Origin: Pseudomonadota bacterium
GTDB lineage: Bacteria > Desulfobacterota > Syntrophobacteria > Syntrophobacterales > Syntrophobacteraceae
NCBI GenBank assembly: GCA_023416335.1
Contig: JAEZHY010000164.1
Coordinates: 1 to 21,169, forward strand
Reading direction: 5' to 3'
DNA: 21,169 nt
In this document: positions 1 through 6,920 of the stretch, piece after piece
Layout: every line of letters starts with the position of its first letter
How positions within the stretch are numbered: the first letter of the stretch is position 1
Position numbers and translations under genes: made by a program
Notes under the pieces: model-generated
Told to the model about the DNA's origin: nothing
What the model saw: only the letters and a program-made list of their open reading frames with translations
Databases searched by the model: none

Positions 1-588
1 GGCGATGGTCACGCTCTGGGTCGCGGTCTTGGTGGCGCTGCCCTCGGTATAGCTCGCATTGACCGTGGCGGTCTGGTTCGCCGTGACCGCCTTCGCCGTG
101 AGAACGCCGGCGGCGCTGATCGTCGCATAGGTGGTGCTGCCGAGAGACCACGTCGGGGTTACGGCTTTCGACGTACCGTCGCTGTAGGTGGCGGTGGCCG
201 TGTAGGTGCCGGTGGCGCTCATATTTACAGAGGCAGGACCGGAAATTGCAATGCTCGACAGCGTCACCGCAGACGCAGGCTTGCTGGTCGCATCCCCGGG
301 GAAGGTCCGAGCCTGGATTTCCTGGATGTTCGTGAAACCGTCCTTATCGGAATCGAGAGACTCGATTGATTTGAAGTTGTGTGCTTTGGCCGCGAAATCG
401 CTGGCATACGCATTGAGGTTGAGCGTGTTCCCGCCGGGATGGCAAAGATTGCAGGTGTTAAGTGCCGTGCCGCTCGTGCCGTAGGTGGTGTTGAAGGTAT
501 TGAGATACGAGCTAAGAGCCATCGCTCTGCCGGGGAAGGCGGTCACAGCCGTCAGTATTAAGACTGCATAGACAAATTTCGATCGCAT
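1..588 (-). CDS. Secreted CXXCH protein with EF-hand-like segment and bacterial Ig-like domain (partial, runs off left edge)
   Basis: Reading the minus strand from an ATG at 588 gives 196 codons open to position 1, so the C-terminus lies outside the window. The start is supported by an AGGAG Shine-Dalgarno about 7 nt upstream. Residues 1-24 form a signal peptide (MRSK, hydrophobic core, cleavage near AMA). A single CNLCH motif near residue 48 fits covalent haem c attachment. Around residues 80-93, DSDKDGFTNIQE resembles the calcium-binding loops of EF-hand or thrombospondin type 3 repeats. From about residue 110 the protein is rich in Ser, Thr and Ala, with a BIg2-like pattern (SVNMSATGTYTATATYSDGT). 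I infer a secreted or surface protein, perhaps a cytochrome or adhesin. With one CXXCH, haem binding is unproven. No specific function is recognised. Confidence 0.72.
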   Translation of the reverse strand, partial: MRSKFVYAVLILTAVTAFPGRAMALSSYLNTFNTTYGTSGTALNTCNLCHPGGNTLNLNAYASDFAAKAHNFKSIESLDSDKDGFTNIQEIQARTFPGDATSKPASAVTLSSIAISGPASVNMSATGTYTATATYSDGTSKAVTPTWSLGSTTYATISAAGVLTAKAVTANQTATVNASYTEGSATKTATQSVTIA

Positions 589-620
589 GTTCTTCTCCTG
601 TACATGGTGAAACCCAAAAA

Positions 621-653
621 GGGCCAGGTATCCGGGCCTGAATTCCAGTCAGG
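621..653 (-). promoter_or_regulatory. Terminator-like hairpin and overlapping alternative hairpin in the 5' leader of the secreted protein gene
   Basis: On the minus strand, 638 to 621 can form a stem (GGCC-GG over CC-GGCC with one mismatch and an ATA loop), followed by CTTTTT. This lies about 33 nt upstream of the ATG at 588. Just 5' of it, CCTGA at 653-649 can pair with TCAGG at 641-637 (7-nt loop). The second arm shares two bases with the terminator-like stem, so the two folds exclude each other. This is the geometry of an attenuator or riboswitch expression platform. I do not recognise a known aptamer upstream. Stem stability was judged by eye only. Confidence 0.35.
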
Positions 654-1250
654 GGTTATGGACCTCCTTTCGTGCTGTCTGATACACGGCTGCCATCAAA
701 AGAGCGCACTACTCCCACCCCGCAAATAAAAGACTATGCGGGTCAAAGATACGCTGCAACCAGGCCTCAGCCCTGACTTTGAGGATTAACGGCTACAAAG
801 ATACTGCCCCGATTTTGATCAGCCGAGTTAAGGATTAAACGTTACTTACTCAAGGCTGACAGATAGATAAGTAGAATAGGCGACTGTTTATCACATACGA
901 ACAGCTTTGTGCAAGTAAAAAATCTTTACATTCGGAACGAGCATGCGCCCGCTTGCCACAAAATGTGTCTGCATCTCGCTTTAGTGCTGGTCGGAGATTA
1001 TTGAAGGGGTGTCTTCGAGGGAATCGATTGTGTCTGAAATCACAATAACTTCGAGGATTGGAACCTGATGCCGGCGGAAATTCCGCATGGTTGCAGAGTA
1101 CATGGCTGGAACCGTTCAGCCTTCCGGAACGGGGTTCCCAAGGCGGACCTTGGGAACCAGCGGATTATATTAAACTTTTTTTAGACAAACCGATTTGTCG
1201 GTCCATTAGTATGGGGGGATGCCTTCTCCGGGGAATTGGGTGGGGAATGC
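654..1250. other. Intergenic region without a convincing gene
   Basis: About 600 bp between the secreted protein gene and the stop of the cysteine synthase fusion gene. The left part must carry the promoter and leader of the minus-strand gene starting at 588. Small features seen here are a CCCGCA/TGCGGG inverted repeat near 719-743, two related AT-rich stretches (GAGGATTAACG near 781, AAGGATTAAACG near 830), a perfect 11-bp palindrome at 1133-1158 and a GACAAA/TTTGTC hairpin at 1184-1199. The short reading frames here show no family signature. No tRNA or CRISPR was seen. Confidence 0.6.
1133..1158. repeat. Perfect 11-bp inverted repeat, compact member of the CTTGGGAACC repeat family
   Basis: GGTTCCCAAGG (1133-1143) and CCTTGGGAACC (1148-1158) pair perfectly around a CGGA loop. 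The same arm sequence forms the outer ends of the element at 19351-19638 and occurs alone at 8765-8779, so this looks like a collapsed copy of a dispersed palindromic repeat. No U-tract follows directly on either strand, so I do not call it a terminator. Confidence 0.7.
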
Positions 1251-3626
1251 TCACGCCTTCCCAGTCTTTTCAACCATCAGGCATTCTCGATTGCATTGAC
1301 CTCGTTTGCAGTACTCCCACCGGCTTCCCGCGGGAGTATCGATGACGCGGATACCGCATTTCTGCAGTTCATCCCGTATGCGGTCCGCTTCCAGCCAGTT
1401 TTTCTGTTTTCTGGCCAGTTCACGTTCGCGAATGAGGTTTTCCTCATCGGGAGCAAGCGGCCGGGAATTCATGTCGAAGACTCCGAGGACTGCATCGGCC
1501 TTGCGGAAGACCTCCAGGATCTGCCTTCTCTGGGACGGATCGGCCCCGAGTTGGTCGAGAAGAGGATTGGCCTGCCTGATGAAGCGGAATATGCCCGCCA
1601 GTGCGCGCGGCACGTTCAGATCGTCGGCAAGGGCATCGAGGAATTCCTGTTCGAGAGAATAGGCCAATTCCGATAATTGGCCGTTTTCCCCGTTAGATCC
1701 GTTCAGGGCGCGAATCTTCATGATGAATTCGTCAATGCGCCTGAGGCCGGCGACAGCGTTGTTGAGATTTTCCGAAGTGGCCTGGATCGGCTTGCGGTAA
1801 TGCGTACTTAGCAGCCAGTGCCGGACTTCGCGGGCCGAATACCCCACTTCGAGCAGGTCCCGCACGGACGAGTTCTCATCCATGCCATTGTTGCCCTTCT
1901 CCTTCTTCGCCGACCAGACGCGCTCGGCAATCATCCAGATATTCGCGAAGGGCTTGCCGGTCAGGGCCTCCCCGATCTCCCGGACGTTTTCGAGATGGGG
2001 AAAAAGAAAATCCATGCCGCTGACGATTATGTCGATTTGCGGACCGAGGTCGTGGATAGCGGCGGAAGCCGCCGAAATGTGCCAGGTCGGAATCACGTTG
2101 CCCCAGTTGGTCTTCACGCAGGCTCCCCTTTTGAGTTCGGAGAGCGTGGCGCGTTTGAGCAGGGCGAAGTCGGTCGGGTTGAGCTTTTCGTATGCGTCGA
2201 GATCGACCGTTTTCCCTGCCCGGACCTTCTTGGGGTTTATCCTGGAGAGTTTTCCGTAATTGCTGCTTTTGGACAGGTCGAAGTAAACCGACCGAAGCTT
2301 GTCGTAGGCCAGCCCTTTGGAGATCAGGTTACTGGTGAAGTCGATGATCGTATCGAGATGCTCCGTCGTTCGCGGATAGCGGTACGCCCTGTTGATGCCA
2401 AGTGAGTCGAGGTCGCCGAGGAAAGACTCGAAACGCTGCTGCGTATACGGCCCCAGGCACATCCCGGCCGCAATCGAGCTGTTGATGGTTCGACTGTCGA
2501 AATCGGGAATAAGCACGACCTCATCGACCGAGAATCTCTTGGCCTGAAAGAACCGCGAAAGGAGATCGGCAACGAGGAAGCGCCGCGCATCCTTGATGGA
2601 CAGGGACTGGTCTAGAGGAGGGCCGGTCACGCAGATGCGTGCCTTGCCTTCCTTAACGGGCTTGAAATCCACCTTCCGGCGTTCCAGGAGGTTGTGGAAT
2701 TTGAAATCCGGCTCCAGCATTGTCGTGAAGAGATTCGTGCTCAGGTAGCGGTCGCCGCCATCGGGCAAAACGGCAACAAGGATACCGCTTTCCATCTTGG
2801 AAGCGACCTTCATTGCGACCGCCATGGCCGCACCGGAACTCATTCCGGCAAAGATTCCCTCTTCGCGCGCAAGCCTCCGGGAAGCTTCGAAAGCGTCCTC
2901 ATCCCGGACGGTTGCAACCTCATCAAGGGAATACCGGTCAAAAATGCCAGGTACGTATGATTCCTTCATATTCTTCAACCCCTGGACCTTGTGTCCGGGG
3001 AGGGGCTCCACCGCAATCACACGTATTGCAGGGTCCCGTTCCTTCATCGCCTGGAGAATTCCCATGGCGGTGCCGGTCGTGCCGAGCGTGGCAACAACGA
3101 CGTTCACCTTTCCGTCCGTCTGATCGTAGATCTCGGGGCCGGTACCATGGTAGTGCGCCGCAGAATTGGCGGGGTTGTTGAACTGGTCGGTCATGAAGTA
3201 GCGGTCGGGGTTTTCCCTTACGAGATTGTAGACTTCCTCGATCGCGCCGTCGGTCCCCATGGAACCGGGGGTGAGGAGCAGTTCGGCGCCCAGAGCTTTG
3301 AGGATCTTCTGCCGTTCCAGGCTGGCCGTTTCGGGCATTGCCAGCAGGACTTTATAGCCTTTCACCGCGGCTACCATCGCCAGCCCTATTCCCGTATTGC
3401 CGCTCGTGGCTTCGATGATGATCTTCCCGGGCACGAGTTGCCCTTCGCGCTCCGCTGTTTCGATCATGGAGAGCGCAGCGCGGTCTTTGATCGAACCGGC
3501 GGGGTTTTTCGCCTCGAATTTCACATAGAGCGTGACATTGGGGTTGGGGTTCATCCGGTTTATGCGGATGAGAGGTGTATTGCCGACACATTCCAAAACA
3601 TTGGAGAAGACGTTTTTGCAGTTCAC
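1251..3626 (-). CDS. Cysteine synthase fused to a catalytically degenerate cysteinyl-tRNA synthetase-like domain
   Basis: A 791-residue protein. Residues 1-305 are a complete PLP-dependent cysteine synthase (O-acetylserine sulfhydrylase): PLP lysine K47 in GSIKDRA, substrate loop TSGNTG (74-79), phosphate-binding loop GTTGTAMG (182-189, closer to the CysM form), and SSGAA at 263-267. Residues 308 to about 772 follow class I CysRS from end to end, including the WHI segment (515-517), FPHLEN (542-547), the DDLNVPRAL helix of the anticodon domain (668-676) and the C-terminal RDELQKCGIRVIDTP segment. Yet HIGH is replaced by LSIKDAR (342-348), KMSKS by a stretch around AKKEKG (573-578), and by-eye alignment shows three of four zinc-ligand positions changed (T334, A519, V548; H544 kept). 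The tail is Cys-rich (C773, C778, C782). The start is GTG with AGGAAG upstream. The synthase half is probably active. The synthetase half is unlikely to aminoacylate but may still bind tRNA(Cys) or act as a scaffold. Confidence 0.9.
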   Translation of the reverse strand: MNCKNVFSNVLECVGNTPLIRINRMNPNPNVTLYVKFEAKNPAGSIKDRAALSMIETAEREGQLVPGKIIIEATSGNTGIGLAMVAAVKGYKVLLAMPETASLERQKILKALGAELLLTPGSMGTDGAIEEVYNLVRENPDRYFMTDQFNNPANSAAHYHGTGPEIYDQTDGKVNVVVATLGTTGTAMGILQAMKERDPAIRVIAVEPLPGHKVQGLKNMKESYVPGIFDRYSLDEVATVRDEDAFEASRRLAREEGIFAGMSSGAAMAVAMKVASKMESGILVAVLPDGGDRYLSTNLFTTMLEPDFKFHNLLERRKVDFKPVKEGKARICVTGPPLDQSLSIKDARRFLVADLLSRFFQAKRFSVDEVVLIPDFDSRTINSSIAAGMCLGPYTQQRFESFLGDLDSLGINRAYRYPRTTEHLDTIIDFTSNLISKGLAYDKLRSVYFDLSKSSNYGKLSRINPKKVRAGKTVDLDAYEKLNPTDFALLKRATLSELKRGACVKTNWGNVIPTWHISAASAAIHDLGPQIDIIVSGMDFLFPHLENVREIGEALTGKPFANIWMIAERVWSAKKEKGNNGMDENSSVRDLLEVGYSAREVRHWLLSTHYRKPIQATSENLNNAVAGLRRIDEFIMKIRALNGSNGENGQLSELAYSLEQEFLDALADDLNVPRALAGIFRFIRQANPLLDQLGADPSQRRQILEVFRKADAVLGVFDMNSRPLAPDEENLIRERELARKQKNWLEADRIRDELQKCGIRVIDTPAGSRWEYCKRGQCNRECLMVEKTGKA

Positions 3627-3691
3627 GTTGGCTTCCTGCGTGCGATTGTCCGGATTATCGTTTTGCCGATATTCAAGAGTTTGAAAGTTTT

Positions 3692-3720
3692 ATTATATAG
3701 CCCCATATCGTGTTTAAAGC
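3692..3720 (-). promoter_or_regulatory. Candidate sigma-70 promoter for the cysteine synthase fusion gene
   Basis: On the minus strand a perfect TATAAT -10 box lies at 3697-3692. A weak -35 candidate (GCTTTA) lies at 3720-3715, 17 bp upstream. This puts the start of transcription roughly 60 nt before the GTG at 3626. The -35 is poor, so the call rests on the -10 box and position. Confidence 0.4.
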
Positions 3721-3871
3721 TAGTTTCTCTTTCGCAGAGGCCGAATAAATGCCCTTTTAAAACGGGGTGATGAGGGAGGGAACTGCACGCGGGACTCAAA
3801 AGAACAATCCGGAATCTTCATGTTCTCCATTTTGCTGCTTATATCAGTGACAGGATACAAAGGAGGCCAAA

Positions 3872-4414
3872 ATGGAAAAGATGATCGCTGTTATGGTGCT
3901 TGCCGTGTCCGGGCTAATTTTTCTTGGAGTGGATGCCGTTCGGGCAATGGAACTGACCTCACCGGTGTTTGAAAATGGTGGGGCCATCCCCAGCCGTTTT
4001 GCTCGTCCGGCTGCCGGAGGGCAGAATGTATCGATTCCCCTGAAGTGGAGCGGAATTCCCGAAGGGACCGCCTCGCTTGCCCTGATTATCGTGGACCATC
4101 ACCCGGTTGCAAACATGTGGGTACACTGGATGGTGACCAATATTTCGCCGACGACGACATCCCTGCCCGAAGGCGCATCGGGCAAGAACATGCCGCCTGG
4201 ATCGATCGAGTTCAGGAATTCATTCGGCACATCCGGATACGGAGGACCGCAGCCCCCAAAGGGTACCGGGCCTCATGCCTATGTCGTTACCCTGTACGCC
4301 CTCAAAACGGACAAGCTCGATCTCAAACCCAATGCCGGCCTTGCCGACTTTCAGAATGCGATTAAAGGGAAGGTTATCAACGAGGCTTCGACGACGGGGA
4401 ATTATGAGCAGTGA
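3872..4414 (+). CDS. PEBP / YbhB-YbcL family protein, exported
   Basis: A 180-residue protein of the phosphatidylethanolamine-binding (Raf kinase inhibitor-like) family. Residues 1-25 are a signal peptide cleaved near AVRA. Family signatures are VDHHPVANMWVHWMV (about residues 74-88, the ligand-pocket strand, normally DPDAP...WVHW) and GYGGPQPPKGTGPHAY (about 120-135), which forms the second half of the anion-binding pocket. Length matches bacterial family members. An AGGAGG Shine-Dalgarno at 3861-3866 fixes the start. It is transcribed away from the cysteine synthase fusion gene. Bacterial homologues are mostly uncharacterised and no substrate can be given. The first pocket motif is altered, with HHP where DPD is usual. 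Confidence 0.88.
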   Translation: MEKMIAVMVLAVSGLIFLGVDAVRAMELTSPVFENGGAIPSRFARPAAGGQNVSIPLKWSGIPEGTASLALIIVDHHPVANMWVHWMVTNISPTTTSLPEGASGKNMPPGSIEFRNSFGTSGYGGPQPPKGTGPHAYVVTLYALKTDKLDLKPNAGLADFQNAIKGKVINEASTTGNYEQ

Positions 4415-4520
4415 TCCGGCAGGAAACACTGCCTTGCCGTCTTCACGGCCGGACAGATGATGGGCACGGGTTTCAGGGGCTGAACATTTCTATATACAAG
4501 AAAACCGGTGAGCGGCGTAG

Positions 4521-4547
4521 GGTGGGCACAGCTTCATCGTGCCCACC
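4521..4547. repeat. REP-type palindrome
   Basis: GGTGGGCAC (4521-4529) and GTGCCCACC (4539-4547) form a perfect 9-bp stem with a 9-nt loop. It overlaps the 3' end of the RAYT transposase remnant, whose stop codon lies in the loop. Related copies occur at 8896-8935 and 18502-18542. REP palindromes beside a RAYT gene are a known association. Confidence 0.7.
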
Positions 4548-4758
4548 GTCCAGCCGGTGCGACAGACCAAAACCATAATGGGCGCTCGAACATACAGCCT
4601 TTATTCTCCAAAGTCTGTCCAATTGTCTCAGCCACTATCCCGCCCCATTGCTCCGGGTAGATCCCCATCTTCACATAGCGATGGAACGTTGAATGCGGCC
4701 AATCCAGAACATTCCCGGCATATCCGTGTTTCCCAGGATTGTAATGGATGTAATCCAT
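4534..4758 (-). pseudogene. REP-associated tyrosine transposase (RAYT), C-terminal remnant
   Basis: The 74 residues start MDYIHYNPGKHGY and continue with DWPHSTFHRYVKMGIYPEQWGG, the conserved C-terminal block of RAYT / IS200-like Y1 transposases. The usual preceding part with the HUH motif and catalytic tyrosine is missing: going upstream the frame meets a TAG within four codons, and no RAYT N-terminus is recognisable up to about 5000. The stop falls in the loop of the REP palindrome at 4521-4547. It is therefore a dead fragment, probably left after the transposase decayed while its REP target persisted. Confidence 0.75.
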
Positions 4759-5017
4759 GTATGCCTGCTATTTGTGGTACTTGGGGCTCTCAGATGCCAA
4801 CGAGCCAACGGCTGATTGTTTTTTCGGGAGCCTCGGTACCCGCCAAAAGAGGTGTTGCCGATAATACGACCGTTTTTTCGTACCAGCCATGTATCTTCTT
4901 CGGTCATGGGAGAATAACAGCCTCCCAGTACGAAATTCTGGTTCTGAAAAACAGAGTTTACTCTTGATACTTCCTATGAGAATAATGAACCGAATATTGT
5001 GCAGCAGGGGGGAAGTA
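4759..5017. other. Degenerate DNA between transposase and resolvase remnants
   Basis: Short overlapping frames on the minus strand (ending near 4671 and 4768) show no family signature I recognise. Together with the two remnants, this stretch looks like decayed mobile-element DNA. Confidence 0.4.
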
Positions 5018-5122
5018 ATGAAGATCGGGTATGCCAGGGTTAGCACAAGAGACCGGAACCTTGACTTACAAGTGGATGCTCTAAAGCCAGGGCCCAGCTC
5101 GAACGGAAGAACTGCGAAATAG
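5018..5122 (+). pseudogene. Serine recombinase (resolvase/invertase) N-terminal stub
   Basis: The 34-codon frame begins MKIGYARVSTRDRNLDLQVD, the N-terminus of Tn3-type resolvases and Pin-like invertases; the serine in YARVST is the catalytic nucleophile. Similarity stops after about 23 residues (DALK) and the frame ends at a TAG, so the rest of the catalytic domain and the HTH are gone. A strong purine-rich Shine-Dalgarno (GGGGGGAAG) precedes the ATG, so a short peptide could still be made. It is read as the remains of a transposon or integrated element. Confidence 0.75.
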
Positions 5123-5174
5123 AATGCCGGCATCCGGAATGCCGATATAATTGTCATGACAAGGAGATGGCGTC

Positions 5175-5759
5175 ATGAGCAATCCCGCAAAAAAACCGGC
5201 AACCAATGATGACCTTTACAACATCCCCGAAAACATGATCGGGGAGATCATCAATGGGGAGTTGATAGTAACCCCGAGGCCATCGAGGAGACACACTCTA
5301 GCCGCTTCGCGCCTGGGAAGCGAGTTGATCCCTCCTTACGATTTCGGGCGGGGCGGCGGACCCGGCGGATGGATCATTATTATTGAGCCGGAAATCAGAT
5401 TGGGAGACGACACTATGGTCCCCGATCTGGCAGGCTGGAAGAGAGAAAGATTTCCGATTGAAGAAGATCACAACTGGATTTCTGTGGCTCCGGATTGGGT
5501 GTGCGAAATCCTCTCACCAAATACGCTTCGTACCGACAAAATAATAAAAATGCCCATCTATGCTCACCATGGCGTTGGACATATCTGGCTGATCGATCCC
5601 GTTGCCACGACCATGGACGCATTCAGACTCGAATCCGATAGATGGTCCCTGTTGGCGAGCTTTTCCGAAAACGACAAGGTTCGGGTAGAGCCATTCCAGG
5701 AGATTGAAATTAATCTTGGAGATATGTGGGTCGGAAGCTTGCAGCCGCCGAGCCTTTAA
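5175..5759 (+). CDS. Uma2 family (DUF820) putative endonuclease
   Basis: A 194-residue protein of the Uma2 family, which has a PD-(D/E)XK restriction-endonuclease-like fold. Visible motifs are the N-terminal GEIINGELIV segment (residues 23-32), EPEIRLGDDTMVPDLAGW (71-88) with the candidate metal-binding D84, then PDWVCEILSP (106-115) with E111, DK at 121-122 and a typical GVGHIWLIDP (133-142). Length is normal. The ATG at 5175 has an AAGGAGA Shine-Dalgarno at 5161-5167. Such genes are very abundant in cyanobacteria and common in anaerobic deltaproteobacteria, often as isolated genes near mobile remnants, as here. Target and physiological role are unknown. Confidence 0.9.
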   Translation: MSNPAKKPATNDDLYNIPENMIGEIINGELIVTPRPSRRHTLAASRLGSELIPPYDFGRGGGPGGWIIIIEPEIRLGDDTMVPDLAGWKRERFPIEEDHNWISVAPDWVCEILSPNTLRTDKIIKMPIYAHHGVGHIWLIDPVATTMDAFRLESDRWSLLASFSENDKVRVEPFQEIEINLGDMWVGSLQPPSL

Positions 5760-5882
5760 AGTAAGTGCACAGAATTCGGAAAAGCCAAAACTCGCCATGA
5801 TGGATATTGGTCTGATTTCTCGCATACGCATATTCGAGCGCATTTGAGACCATATAAAACCGGCTTTTCAGGTAGGGATGCA

Positions 5883-5905
5883 GGGTGGCATCATGATGTC
5901 CACCC
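5883..5905. repeat. Inverted repeat between convergent genes
   Basis: GGGTGG (5883-5888) and CCACCC (5900-5905) enclose a palindromic CATCATGATG. It sits between the 3' ends of the Uma2 gene and the convergent nifA-linked gene. It could serve as a two-way termination or REP-like structure, but no U-tract follows on either strand. Confidence 0.35.
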
Positions 5906-5938
5906 CACATTACAGCCGCAGTCGAAGTTTATGCTCGT

Positions 5939-6919
5939 TCAAACCGCGCCTGGGCCGTCGGCAAATATCCGGCCGATCTGCTCATACACCGTCGGATCCG
6001 GATTATACCGCTCTCCCCTGAGGGCCGCCCTCTCCACCAGCAGGGCTTCTATGGGTGCATTGCCGGTCCTCTCGCCAAGTCCCCGCAACGTTCCGGAAAC
6101 CCCTCCGCAGCCGTAGAGCCAGGCGGTCGAAGAATTGATCAGCGCATGATGGAAATCGTTGTGCCCGTGCCACTCCAGCAGGTGCTCAGGCACCCCCGCC
6201 GCGTCTATGAAAGCCTTCACCAGAGCGGGAACCCCTCTGGGCAGCGCGGCCCCGGGATAGGTGACTCCAAGTCCCAGAGTGTCGGAGAGCCTTATCTTGA
6301 TGTCGATTCCGCTTTCCTCGCGCAGTTTCATCAACTCCAGGGCAAACGGAATGCAGAAACCGTATATATCCGCTCGGGTAATGTCCTCGAAGCCGCACCT
6401 GGGGACGATACCCTTTTCGAGCGCCAGGCGCACGACGCGCAGGTAGCGCTCGGCGATATCCTTCCGGTTGGAACCGAGTTTCAGGTAGATGTGATAGTCG
6501 GAAGCGGAGGTGAGAATTCCGGTCTCTTTAAATCCTGCATCGATCGCCAGCTTCAGATCTTCTTCGGATGCACGCACCCATCCGGTTACGGCGGGGTACT
6601 GGTACCCCCGCGAGCGGCACAGATCGACCAGATGCCTGTCCCTGTCCGAGTAGATGAAAAATTCGCTGTAACGGATCACCCCCTCGGGGCACGAAAGGAC
6701 ATGCAGGAGGTCGAAGAGAGAGCCAACCTGGCGGCTTGAGAGCGGCGGCATCGCCTGCTGTCCGTCACGGAAGGTGGAATCCGTAATGAACATATCCTCT
6801 GCCGGCGACGGTGCCGGGGAATACCTGCCGATCCGGATCCGCGGCACTTCGGAATAGGGGAATATGTCGCGCATCAGGTTCGGCCGGGGTGCATCGCATA
6901 TGCCGAAAGGGCGCAGCAC
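5939..6919 (-). CDS. HMGL-family synthase of the (Re)-citrate/homocitrate synthase type, coupled to nifA
   Basis: A 326-residue member of the DRE-TIM metallolyase (HMGL-like) family, which condenses acetyl-CoA with a 2-oxo acid. Visible are DSTFRDGQQ (D47 and the catalytic Arg), SEFFIYSDRDR, CGFEDITRADIYGF, LSDTLGLG, the metal-binding HGHND (251-255) and GLGERTGNAPIEAL. The body (YSDRD, ITGW-like VTGWVRA, YPGAALPRGVP, WLYGC) recalls (Re)-citrate synthases of Clostridium kluyveri and anaerobic deltaproteobacteria more than NifV of Azotobacter. That is from memory, not a search. I chose GTG at 6919, 1 nt after the nifA stop with GAGGGGGG as Shine-Dalgarno; a TTG at 6949 inside nifA is the longer option. 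The tight link to nifA suggests co-translation and makes homocitrate supply for FeMo-co (a NifV role) a reasonable guess. Substrate unproven. Confidence 0.8.
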   Translation of the reverse strand: MLRPFGICDAPRPNLMRDIFPYSEVPRIRIGRYSPAPSPAEDMFITDSTFRDGQQAMPPLSSRQVGSLFDLLHVLSCPEGVIRYSEFFIYSDRDRHLVDLCRSRGYQYPAVTGWVRASEEDLKLAIDAGFKETGILTSASDYHIYLKLGSNRKDIAERYLRVVRLALEKGIVPRCGFEDITRADIYGFCIPFALELMKLREESGIDIKIRLSDTLGLGVTYPGAALPRGVPALVKAFIDAAGVPEHLLEWHGHNDFHHALINSSTAWLYGCGGVSGTLRGLGERTGNAPIEALLVERAALRGERYNPDPTVYEQIGRIFADGPGAV

Positions 6920-6920
6920 C

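Noticed and set aside
640..860. Class I cyclic-di-GMP (GEMM) riboswitch before the secreted protein
   Set aside because: A GCCTGGTTGC-like stretch is suggestive, but the conserved GCAAA and ACGCAAAG parts of the aptamer are not found.
1133..1185. Rho-independent terminator from the 11-bp palindrome plus T-run
   Set aside because: The T-run begins about 17 nt after the stem on the plus strand, where no gene ends; it is better explained as a dispersed repeat.
1236..2405. Long plus-strand reading frames across the cysteine synthase fusion gene
   Set aside because: They are antisense shadows of a gene with clear domain content on the minus strand; their translations show no family motifs.
4768..5157. 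129-residue minus-strand protein between RAYT and resolvase remnants
   Set aside because: No family signature or ribosome-binding site; its start lies opposite the resolvase stub and Uma2 leader.
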